The notes: generated by a model from the sequence alone, not told the origin. Shown: positions 25,081 through 34,564, numbered from the stretch's first letter. The stretch is DNA of 64,000 nucleotides from Chryseobacterium defluvii (GCF_014204415.1 NZ_JACHLE010000004.1:186001-250000), one strand, 5' to 3'. Program-made: numbers and translations.

Positions 25081-26607
25081 TTAAAGGGAAACCGACGGAT
25101 GGTATGACTGATTAACTTGCTTTTTCAGTCCTTCAATCTGTTTTTGCTGCTCTTTCAATGCTTCTATTAGTACCGGAATCAATGCGGAGTAGTTTACGGC
25201 TTTATATCCCTCAGCATTAGTACTTACCGCTTCGGGAAATAACTTTTCCACTTCTTGAGCTATTATCCCCACATCATGTCCTTTTCCCAATGTCTGTCCC
25301 GGAAATTGAGAAGCATCTTTCCAATCATAGGTATAACCGTTCAGCTTTATTATTTTCCCCAATGCGTTCTCTATAAGTTTTACATTGGTCTTGAAACGGA
25401 TGTCCGAAGGACCTTGTATTCTGGAGGCTGTAATTGTACCATTTACATGAAGCAGTGTTGAGGGAGATGCTGTTCCAATACCCACGTTTCCTCCCGAGAG
25501 TACCGTTAATCTTGCAAGATTGTTTGTTCTAATGGCAAAATCCTGAGCACCTAGCATGCCCACGTACCCCGCACCATTATCATTTTGTAAAAGTAAACGT
25601 GAGGAACCGTTGGTAGCTTCATAATAAGAAGTAAATGCTGAATTGGTCAAACGGACCGCCTGTCCCACTATATCCAGTTTGGTGCCAGGACCCGTGGTAC
25701 CTAATCCCAGGTTTCCTGCCGAGGTCAACATCAATTGAGCAGCGTCATCAGTTGCTCCATTGCCATTTGCCCAAAAGCCTATGTTGGCTGCGGACCCTGT
25801 AGTGATTCGTTGCCAATTCCCATTATTTCCCAACATGAAAATAGGGTCGGTTTTGCTTCCAGTACCAGCGGGATAGAAACGAAACTTATTGTCTCCTACC
25901 TGGAAAGGTGCAACAGGAACGGTGGTGGAACCTACCCCCACATTGTTACCTTGAGAATTTAGTATCAGATGACGTGAATTCCAAGATTGCAATCTGTCAT
26001 AATTAGTTTCCGAGCTAAGCGATACTCCGTTCCCTGTAAAAGCTATACCTGTGGCTGTAGAGGTAATACCACCGGCTACTTGCAACTTTGAGTTGGGACT
26101 TGTAGTACCGATTCCAATTCTGTTATTGAGTGCATCTACGGAAAATGTATTTCCATCCACAGCAAAATGGCTTGTGCCGGTTGATGCAGATGAATTGAAA
26201 TTTAGCGTCTTATCACTCATCGTAACCGTACGGTTGTCAACTAGAGTACCGTCACTCTTGTAAATACTGGTGTCAGGCTCTCCTCCTCCCGAACCCATTA
26301 ACTTTTCCCATGATGTTCCATCAAAATAATAAAATCCTATTGCGTCAATATGAGCTGCTGTTCCTGTCATACTTCCTGTAGAGGCATTGTTAACATAAAT
26401 TATAGTGGAGGTAACCACGCTGCTCATGCTCTGTGCACGTTCTCTATCAACTCGCGGAATAATAATTCCATCCACACCGGATGCTGTGCCGGTGGGAATC
26501 TTTGCCACGATATCCAATGTAGCCTGTGGATTGCTTGTCCCTATTCCCACTTGGGAAAATATGGAAGTAGAAAACAGAATGCTTCCTAATAGTAAATTTT
26601 TTTTCAT
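25081..26607 (-). CDS. Fibre-type protein with peptidase S74 chaperone domain
   Basis: The product has 508 residues from the ATG at 26607; the longer frame adds a non-signal stretch. A signal peptide (MKKNLLLGSILFSTSIFSQ) leads to VGIGTSNPQATLDI repeats (again VGIGTASPSTLLHV, RIGIGTTSPNSKLQV, NLGLGTTGPGTKLDI), the pattern of head-fibre-like Bacteroidota surface proteins. The C-terminal ~110 residues are an intramolecular chaperone (peptidase S74): GPSDIRFKTNVK, GYTYDWKDAS, DVGIIAQEVEKLFPEAV, YKAVNYSALIPVLIEALKE, then a coiled tail. In phage tail spikes this domain assembles the trimer and cuts itself off just before the Ser of SDxR. It heads the operon with the 264-residue protein. Probably a trimeric surface fibre. 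Confidence 0.88.
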   Translation of the reverse strand: MKKNLLLGSILFSTSIFSQVGIGTSNPQATLDIVAKIPTGTASGVDGIIIPRVDRERAQSMSSVVTSTIIYVNNASTGSMTGTAAHIDAIGFYYFDGTSWEKLMGSGGGEPDTSIYKSDGTLVDNRTVTMSDKTLNFNSSASTGTSHFAVDGNTFSVDALNNRIGIGTTSPNSKLQVAGGITSTATGIAFTGNGVSLSSETNYDRLQSWNSRHLILNSQGNNVGVGSTTVPVAPFQVGDNKFRFYPAGTGSKTDPIFMLGNNGNWQRITTGSAANIGFWANGNGATDDAAQLMLTSAGNLGLGTTGPGTKLDIVGQAVRLTNSAFTSYYEATNGSSRLLLQNDNGAGYVGMLGAQDFAIRTNNLARLTVLSGGNVGIGTASPSTLLHVNGTITASRIQGPSDIRFKTNVKLIENALGKIIKLNGYTYDWKDASQFPGQTLGKGHDVGIIAQEVEKLFPEAVSTNAEGYKAVNYSALIPVLIEALKEQQKQIEGLKKQVNQSYHPSVSL

Positions 26608-26794
26608 TCTACAGAGTTTTATAAATTGATTTTTAACTAAAGTAAAGTGCTCATTCAAAAGTAGGAGTAATTATTTTTTTTTAATTGTACGTAACGGCTA
26701 AAGTTTATACTAACAATTCTAATGGATAAAGAATTAAATAGTTTAACCTGATTTTAGAAAAAGAAGATTGTAGGAAAGTAGATATGCAGATTTG

Positions 26795-26924
26795 ATCATG
26801 GAGATTCATCAACAAAGTAATTATTACCTATGGAAGTCCCAGAATTGCAGCGGAGCTAAAGCGAAAAGGGCATTCCATCTCAAGAAGAAGAGTTGAAAAG
26901 ATTATACTGGATAAACCACATTAA
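26795..26924 (+). pseudogene. Fragment of an IS3-family transposase (orfB)
   Basis: The frame 26814-26924 encodes ITYGSPRIAAELKRKGHSIS followed by RRRVEKIILDKPH, the HTH_21 part of IS3-family OrfB. The upstream text EIHQQSNYY is in another frame (from about 26795), so a frameshift has occurred. Nothing before or after continues the gene, so it is a scrap. Confidence 0.7.
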
Positions 26925-26992
26925 AAAGCCCCCTTTACATCGGTCAAAAACACCCTCTTTGCCATCAAAAAGATGACCTCTTCCCGAAAAAC

Positions 26993-28166
26993 TAGACAGT
27001 TTAAAAATAGAGAATTTTGGGTATCAGATAACAAAAAAAGGTAATTTGGTACAATTAAAAAGTCAAAATTCACAGTACATCAGATTGTATTTGCGATAAA
27101 ACAGTCGGAAGAAGGAACCCGGGTTGATGAAATATGTCGACAAATGGGATTTCACAGGCCACATTTTTCAATTGGAAAAAGAAATACGGAGATTTAGGTC
27201 TTTCGAAACTTCGAAAACTTCGCCAGCTGGAGGAAGAAAATGCTCAGCTCAAAAAACTTGTTGCATATTTAAGTTTGGATAAACAGATGCTTCAGGAAGT
27301 AATAAAAAAAGCTATAACGGCGACTCAGAAGAAAGAAATGTCTTTGTGGCTGATAGAATCATATCAAATCTCGGTTCAGCACGCTTGGCGATGTGCATTA
27401 TTGGCACGATCAGTTTTTTATTATAAGTCTCATTCTCGCGAAGATCATTTACTCAGAATGCGGATCAATGAAATAGCCAAAACAAGGGTTCGATACGGAT
27501 TTAAAAGAATTTATATACTTTTGAAACGGGAAGGCTTTACCGACAATCATAAGCGGGTTTATCGGGTTTATAAAGAAGAAGGACTTGATTTAAGAAGCAA
27601 AAGCCCCAGAAGAAACAGAGCGGGAGCTCATCGTTTAGAACGGTTGGAAAACTCCAAAATCGACAAGGTCTGGAGTATGGATTTTATTCAGGATTATTTG
27701 TATAATAGGAATCGTTTCAGGGTTTTAACTGTAGTGGATAACTTTAGTAAAAAATGTTTGGGACTTATGACTGGAAAATCATTAAAAGGAACGGATGTAG
27801 CCATAGAATTAGAAAAGATTTGCATCTTGGAAAAATGTAGGCTGGAAAGGATACAATGCAATAATGGAAGTGAATTTATCTCCAAAGAAGTGGATAAATG
27901 GGTGTATGAAAACAGAGTGGTTTTAGATTTTTCCAGACCCGGAAAACCCACGGATAATCTTTATGTAGAATCTTTTAACGGGAAATTCAGGGATGAGTGT
28001 TTATCGGTTAATCGGTTTTTATCATTGGAAGATGCAGAGAAAAAAATTGAGGATTGGAAATGGGATTATAATCTTTTTCGTCCTCATTCTTCTCTGAATG
28101 ATAACCCTAGGAATTTATTAACTTGCAGAAGAAAAAACAGCTCAAAACTCTATTTAAAAATGTTTA
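26993..28166 (+). mobile_element. IS3-family (IS407-group) insertion sequence, decayed
   Basis: Terminal inverted repeats can be aligned by eye: TAGACAGTTTAAAAATAGAG (from 26993) against the complement of the region ending at 28166 (TAAACATTTTTAAATAGAG). The interior holds one transposase frame. No clear target duplication is seen. Its right end abuts a truncated IS1. Confidence 0.6.
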
Positions 28167-28171
28167 TATGA
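27054..28171 (+). pseudogene. IS407-group transposase (OrfA-OrfB), inactivated
   Basis: The OrfA part (KSKFTVHQIVFAIKQSEEGT, VDEICRQMG) begins in frame at 27054, where the expected ATG reads ATT. About 27149 one base is missing (GGG-ATTTCAC for GGGAATTTCAC), and coding continues in the frame opening at 27134 (ISQATFFNWKKKYGDLGLS). The rest is OrfB: KVWSMDFIQDYLY (first Asp), the central FRVLTVVDNFSKKCLG, IQCNNGSEF (in relatives DNGxEF, so the second catalytic Asp is Asn here) and GKPTDNLYVESFNGKFRDEC (catalytic Glu). The lost start, the shift and the Asp-to-Asn change mean it is not active as written. Confidence 0.75.
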
Positions 28172-28172
28172 A

Positions 28173-28765
28173 TTAGTCAATACTTAATGTGAGATGAAAC
28201 CGCTCCAAATGATTAGTTCCATAACGAACTATTTTGTGAACTTTCTTCTCTATCAATGTTCTATAACTAGGAAGTTTGTCTGTAAATATCTTTTTTGCTC
28301 GAGAAAGATGTAGATTTTCAGTTAATTTTCTCAGTGTTTGATTAGTTCTTGTTCCAACATTAAAATTCACGATATTACGACTTTGTCTTTCCAAAGCACA
28401 AACTAACCAAGTTCTCCTGTTTTTATCTCCAACATAAGTACATAGTTCATCAACTTCATACTCTTTACCCATCGGAATTATTGGTTGTTTAATGTTTTTT
28501 GCAATTAGTAGAATTCTTTTTAGTAAGGTTGTCGTGGAAATTTGTAAAACTCTTGCCGTACTTCGAATACCCAAGCCCTCTCTAGTCAATAGGGTAATTT
28601 GTTCATCAATATTGATTTGATAAGCATAATAAGTATAATTTTCTACTCTTGTTGCCCTACAAATTTTACATAAATACGTTGTTTACCTGATCGTGTTTTT
28701 CCATTCTTTACCATTAAAATTTTTTCATCAACACATCTGAAACACTTGATAGATTCTTGGCTCAT
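28173..28765 (-). pseudogene. IS1-family transposase, frameshifted and 3' truncated
   Basis: The first part from the ATG at 28765 (MSQESIKCFRC, MVKNGKTRSGKQRIYVK) is the zinc-finger-like InsA region. One base is missing near 28670 (expected IYCKICRATR), and the coding resumes in another frame as ICRATRVENYTYYAYQ, then TREGLGIRSTARVLQIS, YEVDELCTYVGDKNRRTWL and KIVRYGTNHLERFHLTL. That is InsB of IS1, DDE-type. The expected C-terminal 40 or so residues are lost. Confidence 0.75.
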
Positions 28766-28797
28766 TTTAGGCGATTTTGAGCTTGCAAAAATAGAAA

Positions 28798-28815
28798 AAC
28801 AACCCGAAGGTTGTT
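28798..28815. terminator. Hairpin upstream of the IS1 transposase
   Basis: AACAACC / GGTTGTT arms with a CGAA tetraloop, T-rich on both strands. It lies inside the element before the transposase start and could block read-through into it. Confidence 0.55.
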
Positions 28816-28910
28816 CTTTTACTATTCATTTTATTTTTTTAAATTACTGTAAATCAATTACTAATGTTTTAAAAACTTCAAATCAACACATCTGATACGT
28901 TACCTTATCA

Positions 28911-30677
28911 TTAATGTTTTATTATAAAGTTATTTAAACTTTCTGAAAAAGCTTTCAAATTATTTTGATGTGGTTTTGCTTTGCTTTTTTTTAGCAAATA
29001 TTGATAACCTTTTTCTAAATTATCATTACTAAATAATTTATAAAAATCATTATAAATTGGATAATTATATCTTTGATCTCCTTCAAGTACAATATTTGTT
29101 AAAAGCATATAATCATTATTATCAAAATAGACGCTTTGAATCTCATCATACAAATCCACTAATCTTATAAAAAACATGGACAGATATTCCTGATATTTTT
29201 CCTTTGGCACAAGATTTTTCTTCCATCCTATCATTTGAAGTGCCATACTTCTGATAGGTAAAGAACCTTTATATTTTACAATAAGAGCATCTGTTCCGCT
29301 TATAAAATCCTGTAAATCGGCATACGTTCTTACATCCGTTATCATCCCATCAAAATACAGGTCTTTTTTATTATACATTGGATTTTCATCATAAAACTTT
29401 AGAAACTCTTTGTAATTTGCGTTCTGTTTTTCAGACGGATGATTAGTCCTCATTCCTATTTTTTCGAAAGATTTGGACAAAAGCCCACCATAGTAATTTG
29501 AGAAAACTAAAAGTCCATACATTGCCCTTAAATCATCTATACCATAAACTTTTAATTTATCAATTTCCTTTTGAAATTTAACTATTGCTCCCTCATTGAA
29601 TGCATTGGTATATTTTGGATCTTCTGACATCTGCTTCATTCGTGAAACAATCTGCTCCTTCGTCAATAAAGATTGATATTTCTTTCTGAAATTCATAGAA
29701 AACGGAATAGGATTGAAAAGTCCTTTCATCATTATTCCAAAATTAATCTCCTTATCTAAGAAGTATATAGACAATAATGCTTTAAAATCTTCTTTTTTGC
29801 CATCATCAAGTTTTGATAAAAACAATTCTAAAGTATTTTCAAGTTCTGCAACAGGAATTCCTTTATTACCTTCTTTTTCCTGAGCAATAAGTTTTCCTAA
29901 TATCTCTTCCTCAGCAGAATAAATGTTTTTTTCCGTATTTCTTTCTTCTGTTAAAATCCATGCGTTCATTTCCATGCATTTTGAATTTTCACAGCCCGAT
30001 ATAGTTTTTTCCAAACCCTTGTATGAAAATAAATTTTTATTACCTTTCCAAAGATTATACAATGTGTCTATTCTCATTTTTTTTGCCTCTTCATATTCTT
30101 CTTTGAAATCTTTAATATCTAATTTTGCAAGGCGAAAAAACATTTTGTTTTCCTCTGAAAACTTTGAGTTTGCAATCGCTTCATCCATTTTTTTATAAAA
30201 TGTCTCACAGAATTCTTTAGAATTACCAAAAAGTTTTGAATACTCTTTTGTTTCCAGATAAGTTTTAAATTTGAAAAATTCAGGATTATCTGGATATTTT
30301 TTTTCAAAAGCCGAAAACAATATTTTATAGTCATCACGAAATTCTGAAAAATAAGTAAGCCAAAGTTTCAAAAATTCTTTTTTTTCATTGCTATAACTAG
30401 ATTTAGAAACCATCTCAAAAGCAGCATCTTTTCCTTTAGTGTTATAAGTAAGTAAAGAATTAATGTAAAAGGCGGGTTCGGGATTTGATCTATAATAATC
30501 ACTCTGAAGAAGTTCTATTGTCTTTTTATAATCACCGTCTTCATAAGTAGAATGAGAGATCCCTTCATTAAGATTATAAAAGTCTTTTTGGGTAAACATA
30601 AAATAGGAATCAAAAAAACCAACCTGAGCCTTGAATGAAACTGATAAAATAATTAAAACAGACCATATTTTCTTCAT
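28911..30677 (-). CDS. Secreted protein of unknown function (588 aa)
   Basis: The product has 588 residues. It has a short signal peptide (MKKIWSVLIILSVSFKAQ) and a long alpha-helical, Lys/Glu-rich remainder with TPR-like spacing in the first half (SYSNEKKEFLKLWLTYFSEF, FAIANSKFSEENKMFFRLAK-like text). No catalytic motif, membrane segment or sorting domain is visible, and I do not recognise a family. The gene lies 2 bases after the WG-repeat gene, so the two form an operon of unknown proteins, next to the IS1 remnant. The base composition is even more AT-rich than the core genes, which fits accessory DNA. Confidence 0.75.
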   Translation of the reverse strand: MKKIWSVLIILSVSFKAQVGFFDSYFMFTQKDFYNLNEGISHSTYEDGDYKKTIELLQSDYYRSNPEPAFYINSLLTYNTKGKDAAFEMVSKSSYSNEKKEFLKLWLTYFSEFRDDYKILFSAFEKKYPDNPEFFKFKTYLETKEYSKLFGNSKEFCETFYKKMDEAIANSKFSEENKMFFRLAKLDIKDFKEEYEEAKKMRIDTLYNLWKGNKNLFSYKGLEKTISGCENSKCMEMNAWILTEERNTEKNIYSAEEEILGKLIAQEKEGNKGIPVAELENTLELFLSKLDDGKKEDFKALLSIYFLDKEINFGIMMKGLFNPIPFSMNFRKKYQSLLTKEQIVSRMKQMSEDPKYTNAFNEGAIVKFQKEIDKLKVYGIDDLRAMYGLLVFSNYYGGLLSKSFEKIGMRTNHPSEKQNANYKEFLKFYDENPMYNKKDLYFDGMITDVRTYADLQDFISGTDALIVKYKGSLPIRSMALQMIGWKKNLVPKEKYQEYLSMFFIRLVDLYDEIQSVYFDNNDYMLLTNIVLEGDQRYNYPIYNDFYKLFSNDNLEKGYQYLLKKSKAKPHQNNLKAFSESLNNFIIKH

Positions 30678-30679
30678 CT

Positions 30680-31840
30680 CTAATTCTTAAAAAATTCTAC
30701 ACCGTTTTCACCTACAATTCCTTTTTTCCCATCAATAGTTTCTGTTTCAAAAAGTCCAAATTGCCAATTTTCGTTAACTGGTATTGGAGGAATTTGTTTG
30801 ATAGTTTTATACTTAGCCTGAATCGGTTTATAGATGGTATTCAATAAAAAAACTCCTTTTTTGCTATTTTTTTTCAGGACATAATATCTTCCATAATCAT
30901 ATTCATAGGTAATATCATCGTATTCTAATGGTAAAATAATTTTTTTATTTTTCAACAATATCCCTGATTTTCCATTTTTTCTCAAAAGAAATACTGCTGA
31001 TTCTTTTTCATGACCTATAAAATCTATATCATCATATTCTATATCGAAAATTACAGTTTCATCAGGATAGCTCAAAACACCTTTCTTCTTATCCTTATCT
31101 ACAAAAATTAGATTTTCATTTTCATAAAAACTTACATTATCATACTTTTCTAAAAGTCTTTTTTTCGCCTCTTTTATTTTATCTGATGGAGGTCTGGCTT
31201 CTTGAACACCAATTAGAGCCGGAGGTTCAAGAATATCTTCTTCTGACGCTTCAGGTATATAGATATCATCATAGAATTTTTTGTTTACAAAAACACCTTC
31301 TGCTTCCCAAACAAATTGTTTATTTTTTTCATCCTCTTTATCATAAGATCTGGAAACATACTTATATTCCACAGGTATGATAAGCTGTCCTTTTGAATTA
31401 ATCAAACCTTCTAATTCATCTATTTTGACGACATAACTGCCATTAGCTTTTTTATTAATTCTATCATATTCTGTTGGAATAAATGGTTTAAAATTCATCA
31501 ACATTCCCATTTTTCCATTCTTAAAGATAGTAGTTTCTCTATTTGAATCTGTAACAAAAATAGAGTCATAATCTTCAGTTTCATTCAGCAATATTTTTTT
31601 ATACTGATCGATTACCGAAATTTTATTATTTTTTCTAACAACATATTTGCCATAAAATTTCTTATTAATTGCAAAGTTTTCAATTTTTTCAAATGTAGGT
31701 TTTACCTTTACGACCCCTAAAGTATCACAAAGTCCCCAAAGATTTCCATTTCTATATGGTAAAAGAATTTCATGTTTTTTTTTATTTTGGGAAAATAAAC
31801 TAGCATTTATTAGAAGAAAAATAAACAATAGATTTTTCAT
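30680..31840 (-). CDS. Secreted WG-repeat protein, paralogue of 2563-3900
   Basis: The product has 386 residues from the ATG at 31840; the frame opens 7 codons earlier, but this Met begins the signal peptide MKNLLFIFLLINASLFSQ. Repeated blocks carry the WG signature or its variants: NGNLWGLCDTLGVVKVKPTF, then KYVVRKNNKISVIDQYKK, GLINSKGQLIIPVEYKYV and KKGVFLLNTIYKPIQAKYK. It resembles the WG protein after aspS. It is first in an operon with the 588-residue protein. The role is unknown; such proteins may be surface scaffolds. Confidence 0.82.
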   Translation of the reverse strand: MKNLLFIFLLINASLFSQNKKKHEILLPYRNGNLWGLCDTLGVVKVKPTFEKIENFAINKKFYGKYVVRKNNKISVIDQYKKILLNETEDYDSIFVTDSNRETTIFKNGKMGMLMNFKPFIPTEYDRINKKANGSYVVKIDELEGLINSKGQLIIPVEYKYVSRSYDKEDEKNKQFVWEAEGVFVNKKFYDDIYIPEASEEDILEPPALIGVQEARPPSDKIKEAKKRLLEKYDNVSFYENENLIFVDKDKKKGVLSYPDETVIFDIEYDDIDFIGHEKESAVFLLRKNGKSGILLKNKKIILPLEYDDITYEYDYGRYYVLKKNSKKGVFLLNTIYKPIQAKYKTIKQIPPIPVNENWQFGLFETETIDGKKGIVGENGVEFFKN

Positions 31841-31952
31841 AGATAACATAATTTTAAGCAAATTTAATAAAAATCCTTAGGAGTAAAAGTAAAGTTTTGA
31901 AGAACCAAAGAGATATACTTAAGGCTTATTTTGAAAATCATAGAAACTATAA

Positions 31953-32004
31953 GATCTATTTAAAACAAAAATCCCGCCTAAAAAAGCGGGATGACCTATA
32001 ATGG

Positions 32005-32008
<4 letters not shown>
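31953..32008. repeat. Direct repeat, right copy (overlaps tRNA-His)
   Basis: Same orientation as 19386-19441 with about four fifths identity. It contains the tRNA terminator and reaches 4-5 bases into the tRNA 3' end. Placement at a tRNA 3' end is typical of integration sites. Confidence 0.5.
31966..31993 (-). terminator. Terminator of tRNA-His
   Basis: ATCCCGC (31971-31977) / GCGGGAT (31987-31993), followed on the minus strand by T5. Confidence 0.8.
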
Positions 32009-32078
<70 letters not shown>

Positions 32079-32090
32079 GTTTTGTGGTTG

Positions 32091-32120
32091 CAAATATAGA
32101 GATAAAATTTAACCTACAAA
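32091..32120 (-). promoter_or_regulatory. Promoter of tRNA-His
   Basis: On the minus strand TTTG (32117-32120), 18 bases, TATATTTG (32091-32098), 12 bases before the tRNA 5' end. Confidence 0.75.
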
Positions 32121-32833
32121 ATAATTCCATCAAAATTTTTCAGCGCAATCAGCTTTTCCGTCGTAAATCCCTCAGCATAAGTGACTCCCGATAACCTCCC
32201 TAAATCCTGCGCCCGGTAGGTTAAGCTTTCTAAAAAATCCTTGGTTGCAATAGGAGTGATGGGCTCATTGGAATCCGGATCATAAAATTGAGTTTTAAAA
32301 GCCATACATGCCTCGATCTTTTTATGAAGGTGTTCTGATATGTCAATAACAAATTCCGGCTGAATATGCTTCCATTGGATATAGTGAAAAATATGCTTGG
32401 GCCTCCATACTTCCTGGTTTTCCCCTTGCTCTACCGTTTCAATTTTTCTCAATCCGGATAAAAAGCATGCATCTGATACTAATTTTGCACCTTTTGCGTG
32501 ATCCGGGTGCCTGTCATCAATGGCATTGCTCAAAACGATTTCAGGACGGTATTTTCGGATCATTTTTACAATTCTCAGCTGATATTCTTCCGAGTTCACA
32601 AGAAAGCCGTCCTTCATCCCTAAGTTTTCTCTTGCAAGAACACCCAGGATTTTTGCCGAACTGGCAGCTTCTTCTTTTCTTATTTCATCTGAGCCTCTGG
32701 TTCCAAGCTCACCTCGGGTGAGATCCACAATAACACATTTTTTACCTTCTGAAACCAATTTGGCAATAGTACCTCCACATCCCAGCTCCACGTCATCAGG
32801 ATGTGCCCCGAATGCAAGTATATCTGTTTTCAT
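32114..32833 (-). CDS. bshB1: Bacillithiol biosynthesis deacetylase BshB1
   Basis: The product has 239 residues. It is a zinc-dependent LmbE/PIG-L-type deacetylase that removes the acetyl group from GlcNAc-malate, the second step of bacillithiol synthesis in the cytoplasm. Visible are the metal site HPDD (11-14, after ILAFGA), ELGTRGS (LTRGELGTRG), and HPDH near 111-114 in NAIDDRHPDHAKGA. The length is normal. A TATCTTTG box lies 5 bases before the ATG at 32833. No other bsh gene is in the window. The gene's 3' end overlaps the tRNA promoter but nothing else. Confidence 0.95.
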   Translation of the reverse strand: MKTDILAFGAHPDDVELGCGGTIAKLVSEGKKCVIVDLTRGELGTRGSDEIRKEEAASSAKILGVLARENLGMKDGFLVNSEEYQLRIVKMIRKYRPEIVLSNAIDDRHPDHAKGAKLVSDACFLSGLRKIETVEQGENQEVWRPKHIFHYIQWKHIQPEFVIDISEHLHKKIEACMAFKTQFYDPDSNEPITPIATKDFLESLTYRAQDLGRLSGVTYAEGFTTEKLIALKNFDGIIL

Positions 32834-32838
32834 ATATT

Positions 32839-32871
32839 CAAAGATAAGACTTAAAATAAAAACTTCCCAAA
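32839..32871 (-). promoter_or_regulatory. Promoter of bshB1
   Basis: On the minus strand TTTG (32868-32871), 21 bases, TATCTTTG (32839-32846), then the ATG 5 bases later. It overlaps the terminator of the preceding operon. Confidence 0.55.
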
Positions 32872-32889
32872 CATTCAGAATGGGAAGTT
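32856..32889 (-). terminator. Terminator of the ExbB-TonB-TPR operon
   Basis: AACTTCCCA (32861-32869) / TGGGAAGTT (32881-32889), followed on the minus strand by T5. Confidence 0.75.
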
Positions 32890-32914
32890 GTGTATCTATA
32901 ATTTAAGTTTTAAA

Positions 32915-34564
32915 TTATTTATTGATCTCTTTGTTTAGCTTTACTGCATCTTCGTATGCAGGATCTAACTGCAAGGATTTTGCTACATAATCTTTAGCTT
33001 TTGCCAGATCTGAATCTTTAGCAATATAAGCTACTGCAAAGTAAGCATATGCTAAGGTCTGCTTATTAGCCTCAACATCTGCAGGTTTCACAGTAGAGAT
33101 GTATTTTTCATAAGATAACTTTGCGGCATCATTATTTCCAGCCTGCTGATAAGCATATCCCTGACCGTAATAAGCAGACGCCCAATCAGGAAGTAAATTA
33201 ATCATTTTCTGCCAGGTAAGAGATGCTCCGTTCCAGTTTTTAGCTTCCTGATAAGCATTAGCTAGCTTATATATAGCATCGGTATCCTGAGGATTAGCTG
33301 CTACTTGTTTTTTCAGGGCTTCAATTTCAGGAGTAGTTGGTCCTGCATCAGCAGACGCCTGAGAAGCTCCACCACCGGAAATATTTGCCAATTCCATATC
33401 CCACTTCATAGTTTCATCTTTAGCCGCTTTGGCAATAGCAATTTTCTGCTGTGCTTCGGAAGTCAATGCTGCTTTTTTAGCGGCATCTTTTTCATCTTTG
33501 GCTAATCCTGCAGCGATAAGGCCCTGTAATCCTTGGTCAGCAGGCTGTACTCTTGATTTATCCGCTTGGGAAACAAAAGTATCCATATTCTGTTTTGCTT
33601 CAGCATACTTCCCATCGGAATATAATTGATAAGCTCTTAATTTGAATTTAATAGGATCATCAATTTTATCAAAAATCTTATCTAATACCATTTTGGAATT
33701 TGCATAATCTTCATTGGTGAAGTATAATTTAGCAATCTCCAACTGAGTATATGGGTCTTCATCAGCATATTTTGTATAATTGATCAGATCCTGGGTTGCT
33801 TTAGCGTTCTGCTGATATTTGATATCGTAGGCAGCCAATGCTTTGTATGCCGGTGCATAGGTCTGGTCTACCGAAATTGCTTTTTCTATATTCTGTTTTG
33901 CCTGTTGCCATTGCTGGGCGGCCATCCATAGAGTCCCCATTCTTGTATAAACAGAAGCTTTGTTTTTAGCAAGAGGCAACGCTTTGTCATAAGCAGTCAT
34001 AGCATCTCCCGGGATTCTTTTTAAACGGTAAGCATCCCCTAAGGTATAATAATAATGAGCAGGAACTTCTTTTTTCTGTGCTCTTTCAATCCCTTTATTC
34101 AGGAACTGGATCGCTAAATCAGGCGCATTATTCTTTTCAAATAAGGTTAATGCTTCAGCCGCTCTGAAAAGTACTTCTGCATCTTTTTCTTTGGAATCAG
34201 TTACAATTTTCTGGATCTCAGCAATTGCATTTTTATCGCCTTTTCCCAGCTTCACAGCCGCGAGCCCTATCTTATTAAGGTAGCTTTTACCATCTGCAGC
34301 AAGCCCTTTATTAAAATTCTCTGATGCTTTAGCAAAGTCAGGTTCAGCCTGTCTTAAAAAGGTATTTCCCAAATAAAAATAATTTTCGGCCGTAGGCTCT
34401 TTAGCAATCATTGCGGTAAAATTATTTTTAGCCTGTGCATACTTATCGCTATCAATACTGTTAATACCTTCCTGTAATGTCTGCGCAAAGGCAAAATTGG
34501 TAAAAAACACCACTGCTGCTCCTAAAGCAATCTTCTTTACGTTCATATTCATTATATCTTTCAT
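32915..34564 (-). CDS. TPR-repeat periplasmic protein
   Basis: The product has 549 residues from the ATG at 34564; the frame is open to 34600 and an ATG at 34552 is also possible. A signal peptide (KKIALGAAVVFFTNFAFAQ) is followed by at least eight tetratricopeptide repeats (YFYLGNTFLRQAEPDFAKAS, HYYYTLGDAYRLKRIPGDA, SVYTRMGTLWMAAQQWQQA, SAYYGQGYAYQQAGNNDAA). It is the last gene of the ExbB/ExbD/TonB/PstS-like operon and is closed by a terminator. TPR proteins scaffold complexes; in Flavobacteriia this gene keeps its place in the cluster, which suggests a role in the energy-transduction machine. Confidence 0.9.
   Translation of the reverse strand: MKDIMNMNVKKIALGAAVVFFTNFAFAQTLQEGINSIDSDKYAQAKNNFTAMIAKEPTAENYFYLGNTFLRQAEPDFAKASENFNKGLAADGKSYLNKIGLAAVKLGKGDKNAIAEIQKIVTDSKEKDAEVLFRAAEALTLFEKNNAPDLAIQFLNKGIERAQKKEVPAHYYYTLGDAYRLKRIPGDAMTAYDKALPLAKNKASVYTRMGTLWMAAQQWQQAKQNIEKAISVDQTYAPAYKALAAYDIKYQQNAKATQDLINYTKYADEDPYTQLEIAKLYFTNEDYANSKMVLDKIFDKIDDPIKFKLRAYQLYSDGKYAEAKQNMDTFVSQADKSRVQPADQGLQGLIAAGLAKDEKDAAKKAALTSEAQQKIAIAKAAKDETMKWDMELANISGGGASQASADAGPTTPEIEALKKQVAANPQDTDAIYKLANAYQEAKNWNGASLTWQKMINLLPDWASAYYGQGYAYQQAGNNDAAKLSYEKYISTVKPADVEANKQTLAYAYFAVAYIAKDSDLAKAKDYVAKSLQLDPAYEDAVKLNKEINK

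Larger units (their letters stand above)
28172..28904 (-). mobile_element. Truncated IS1-family element
   Basis: On the minus strand the element seems to begin at GGTAACGTATCAG (28904 downwards), similar in form to IS1 ends, 7 bases from the stop of the next gene. Its far end is missing: the transposase text ends in LTLSID near 28185, where the IS407-group element starts. Confidence 0.5.
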
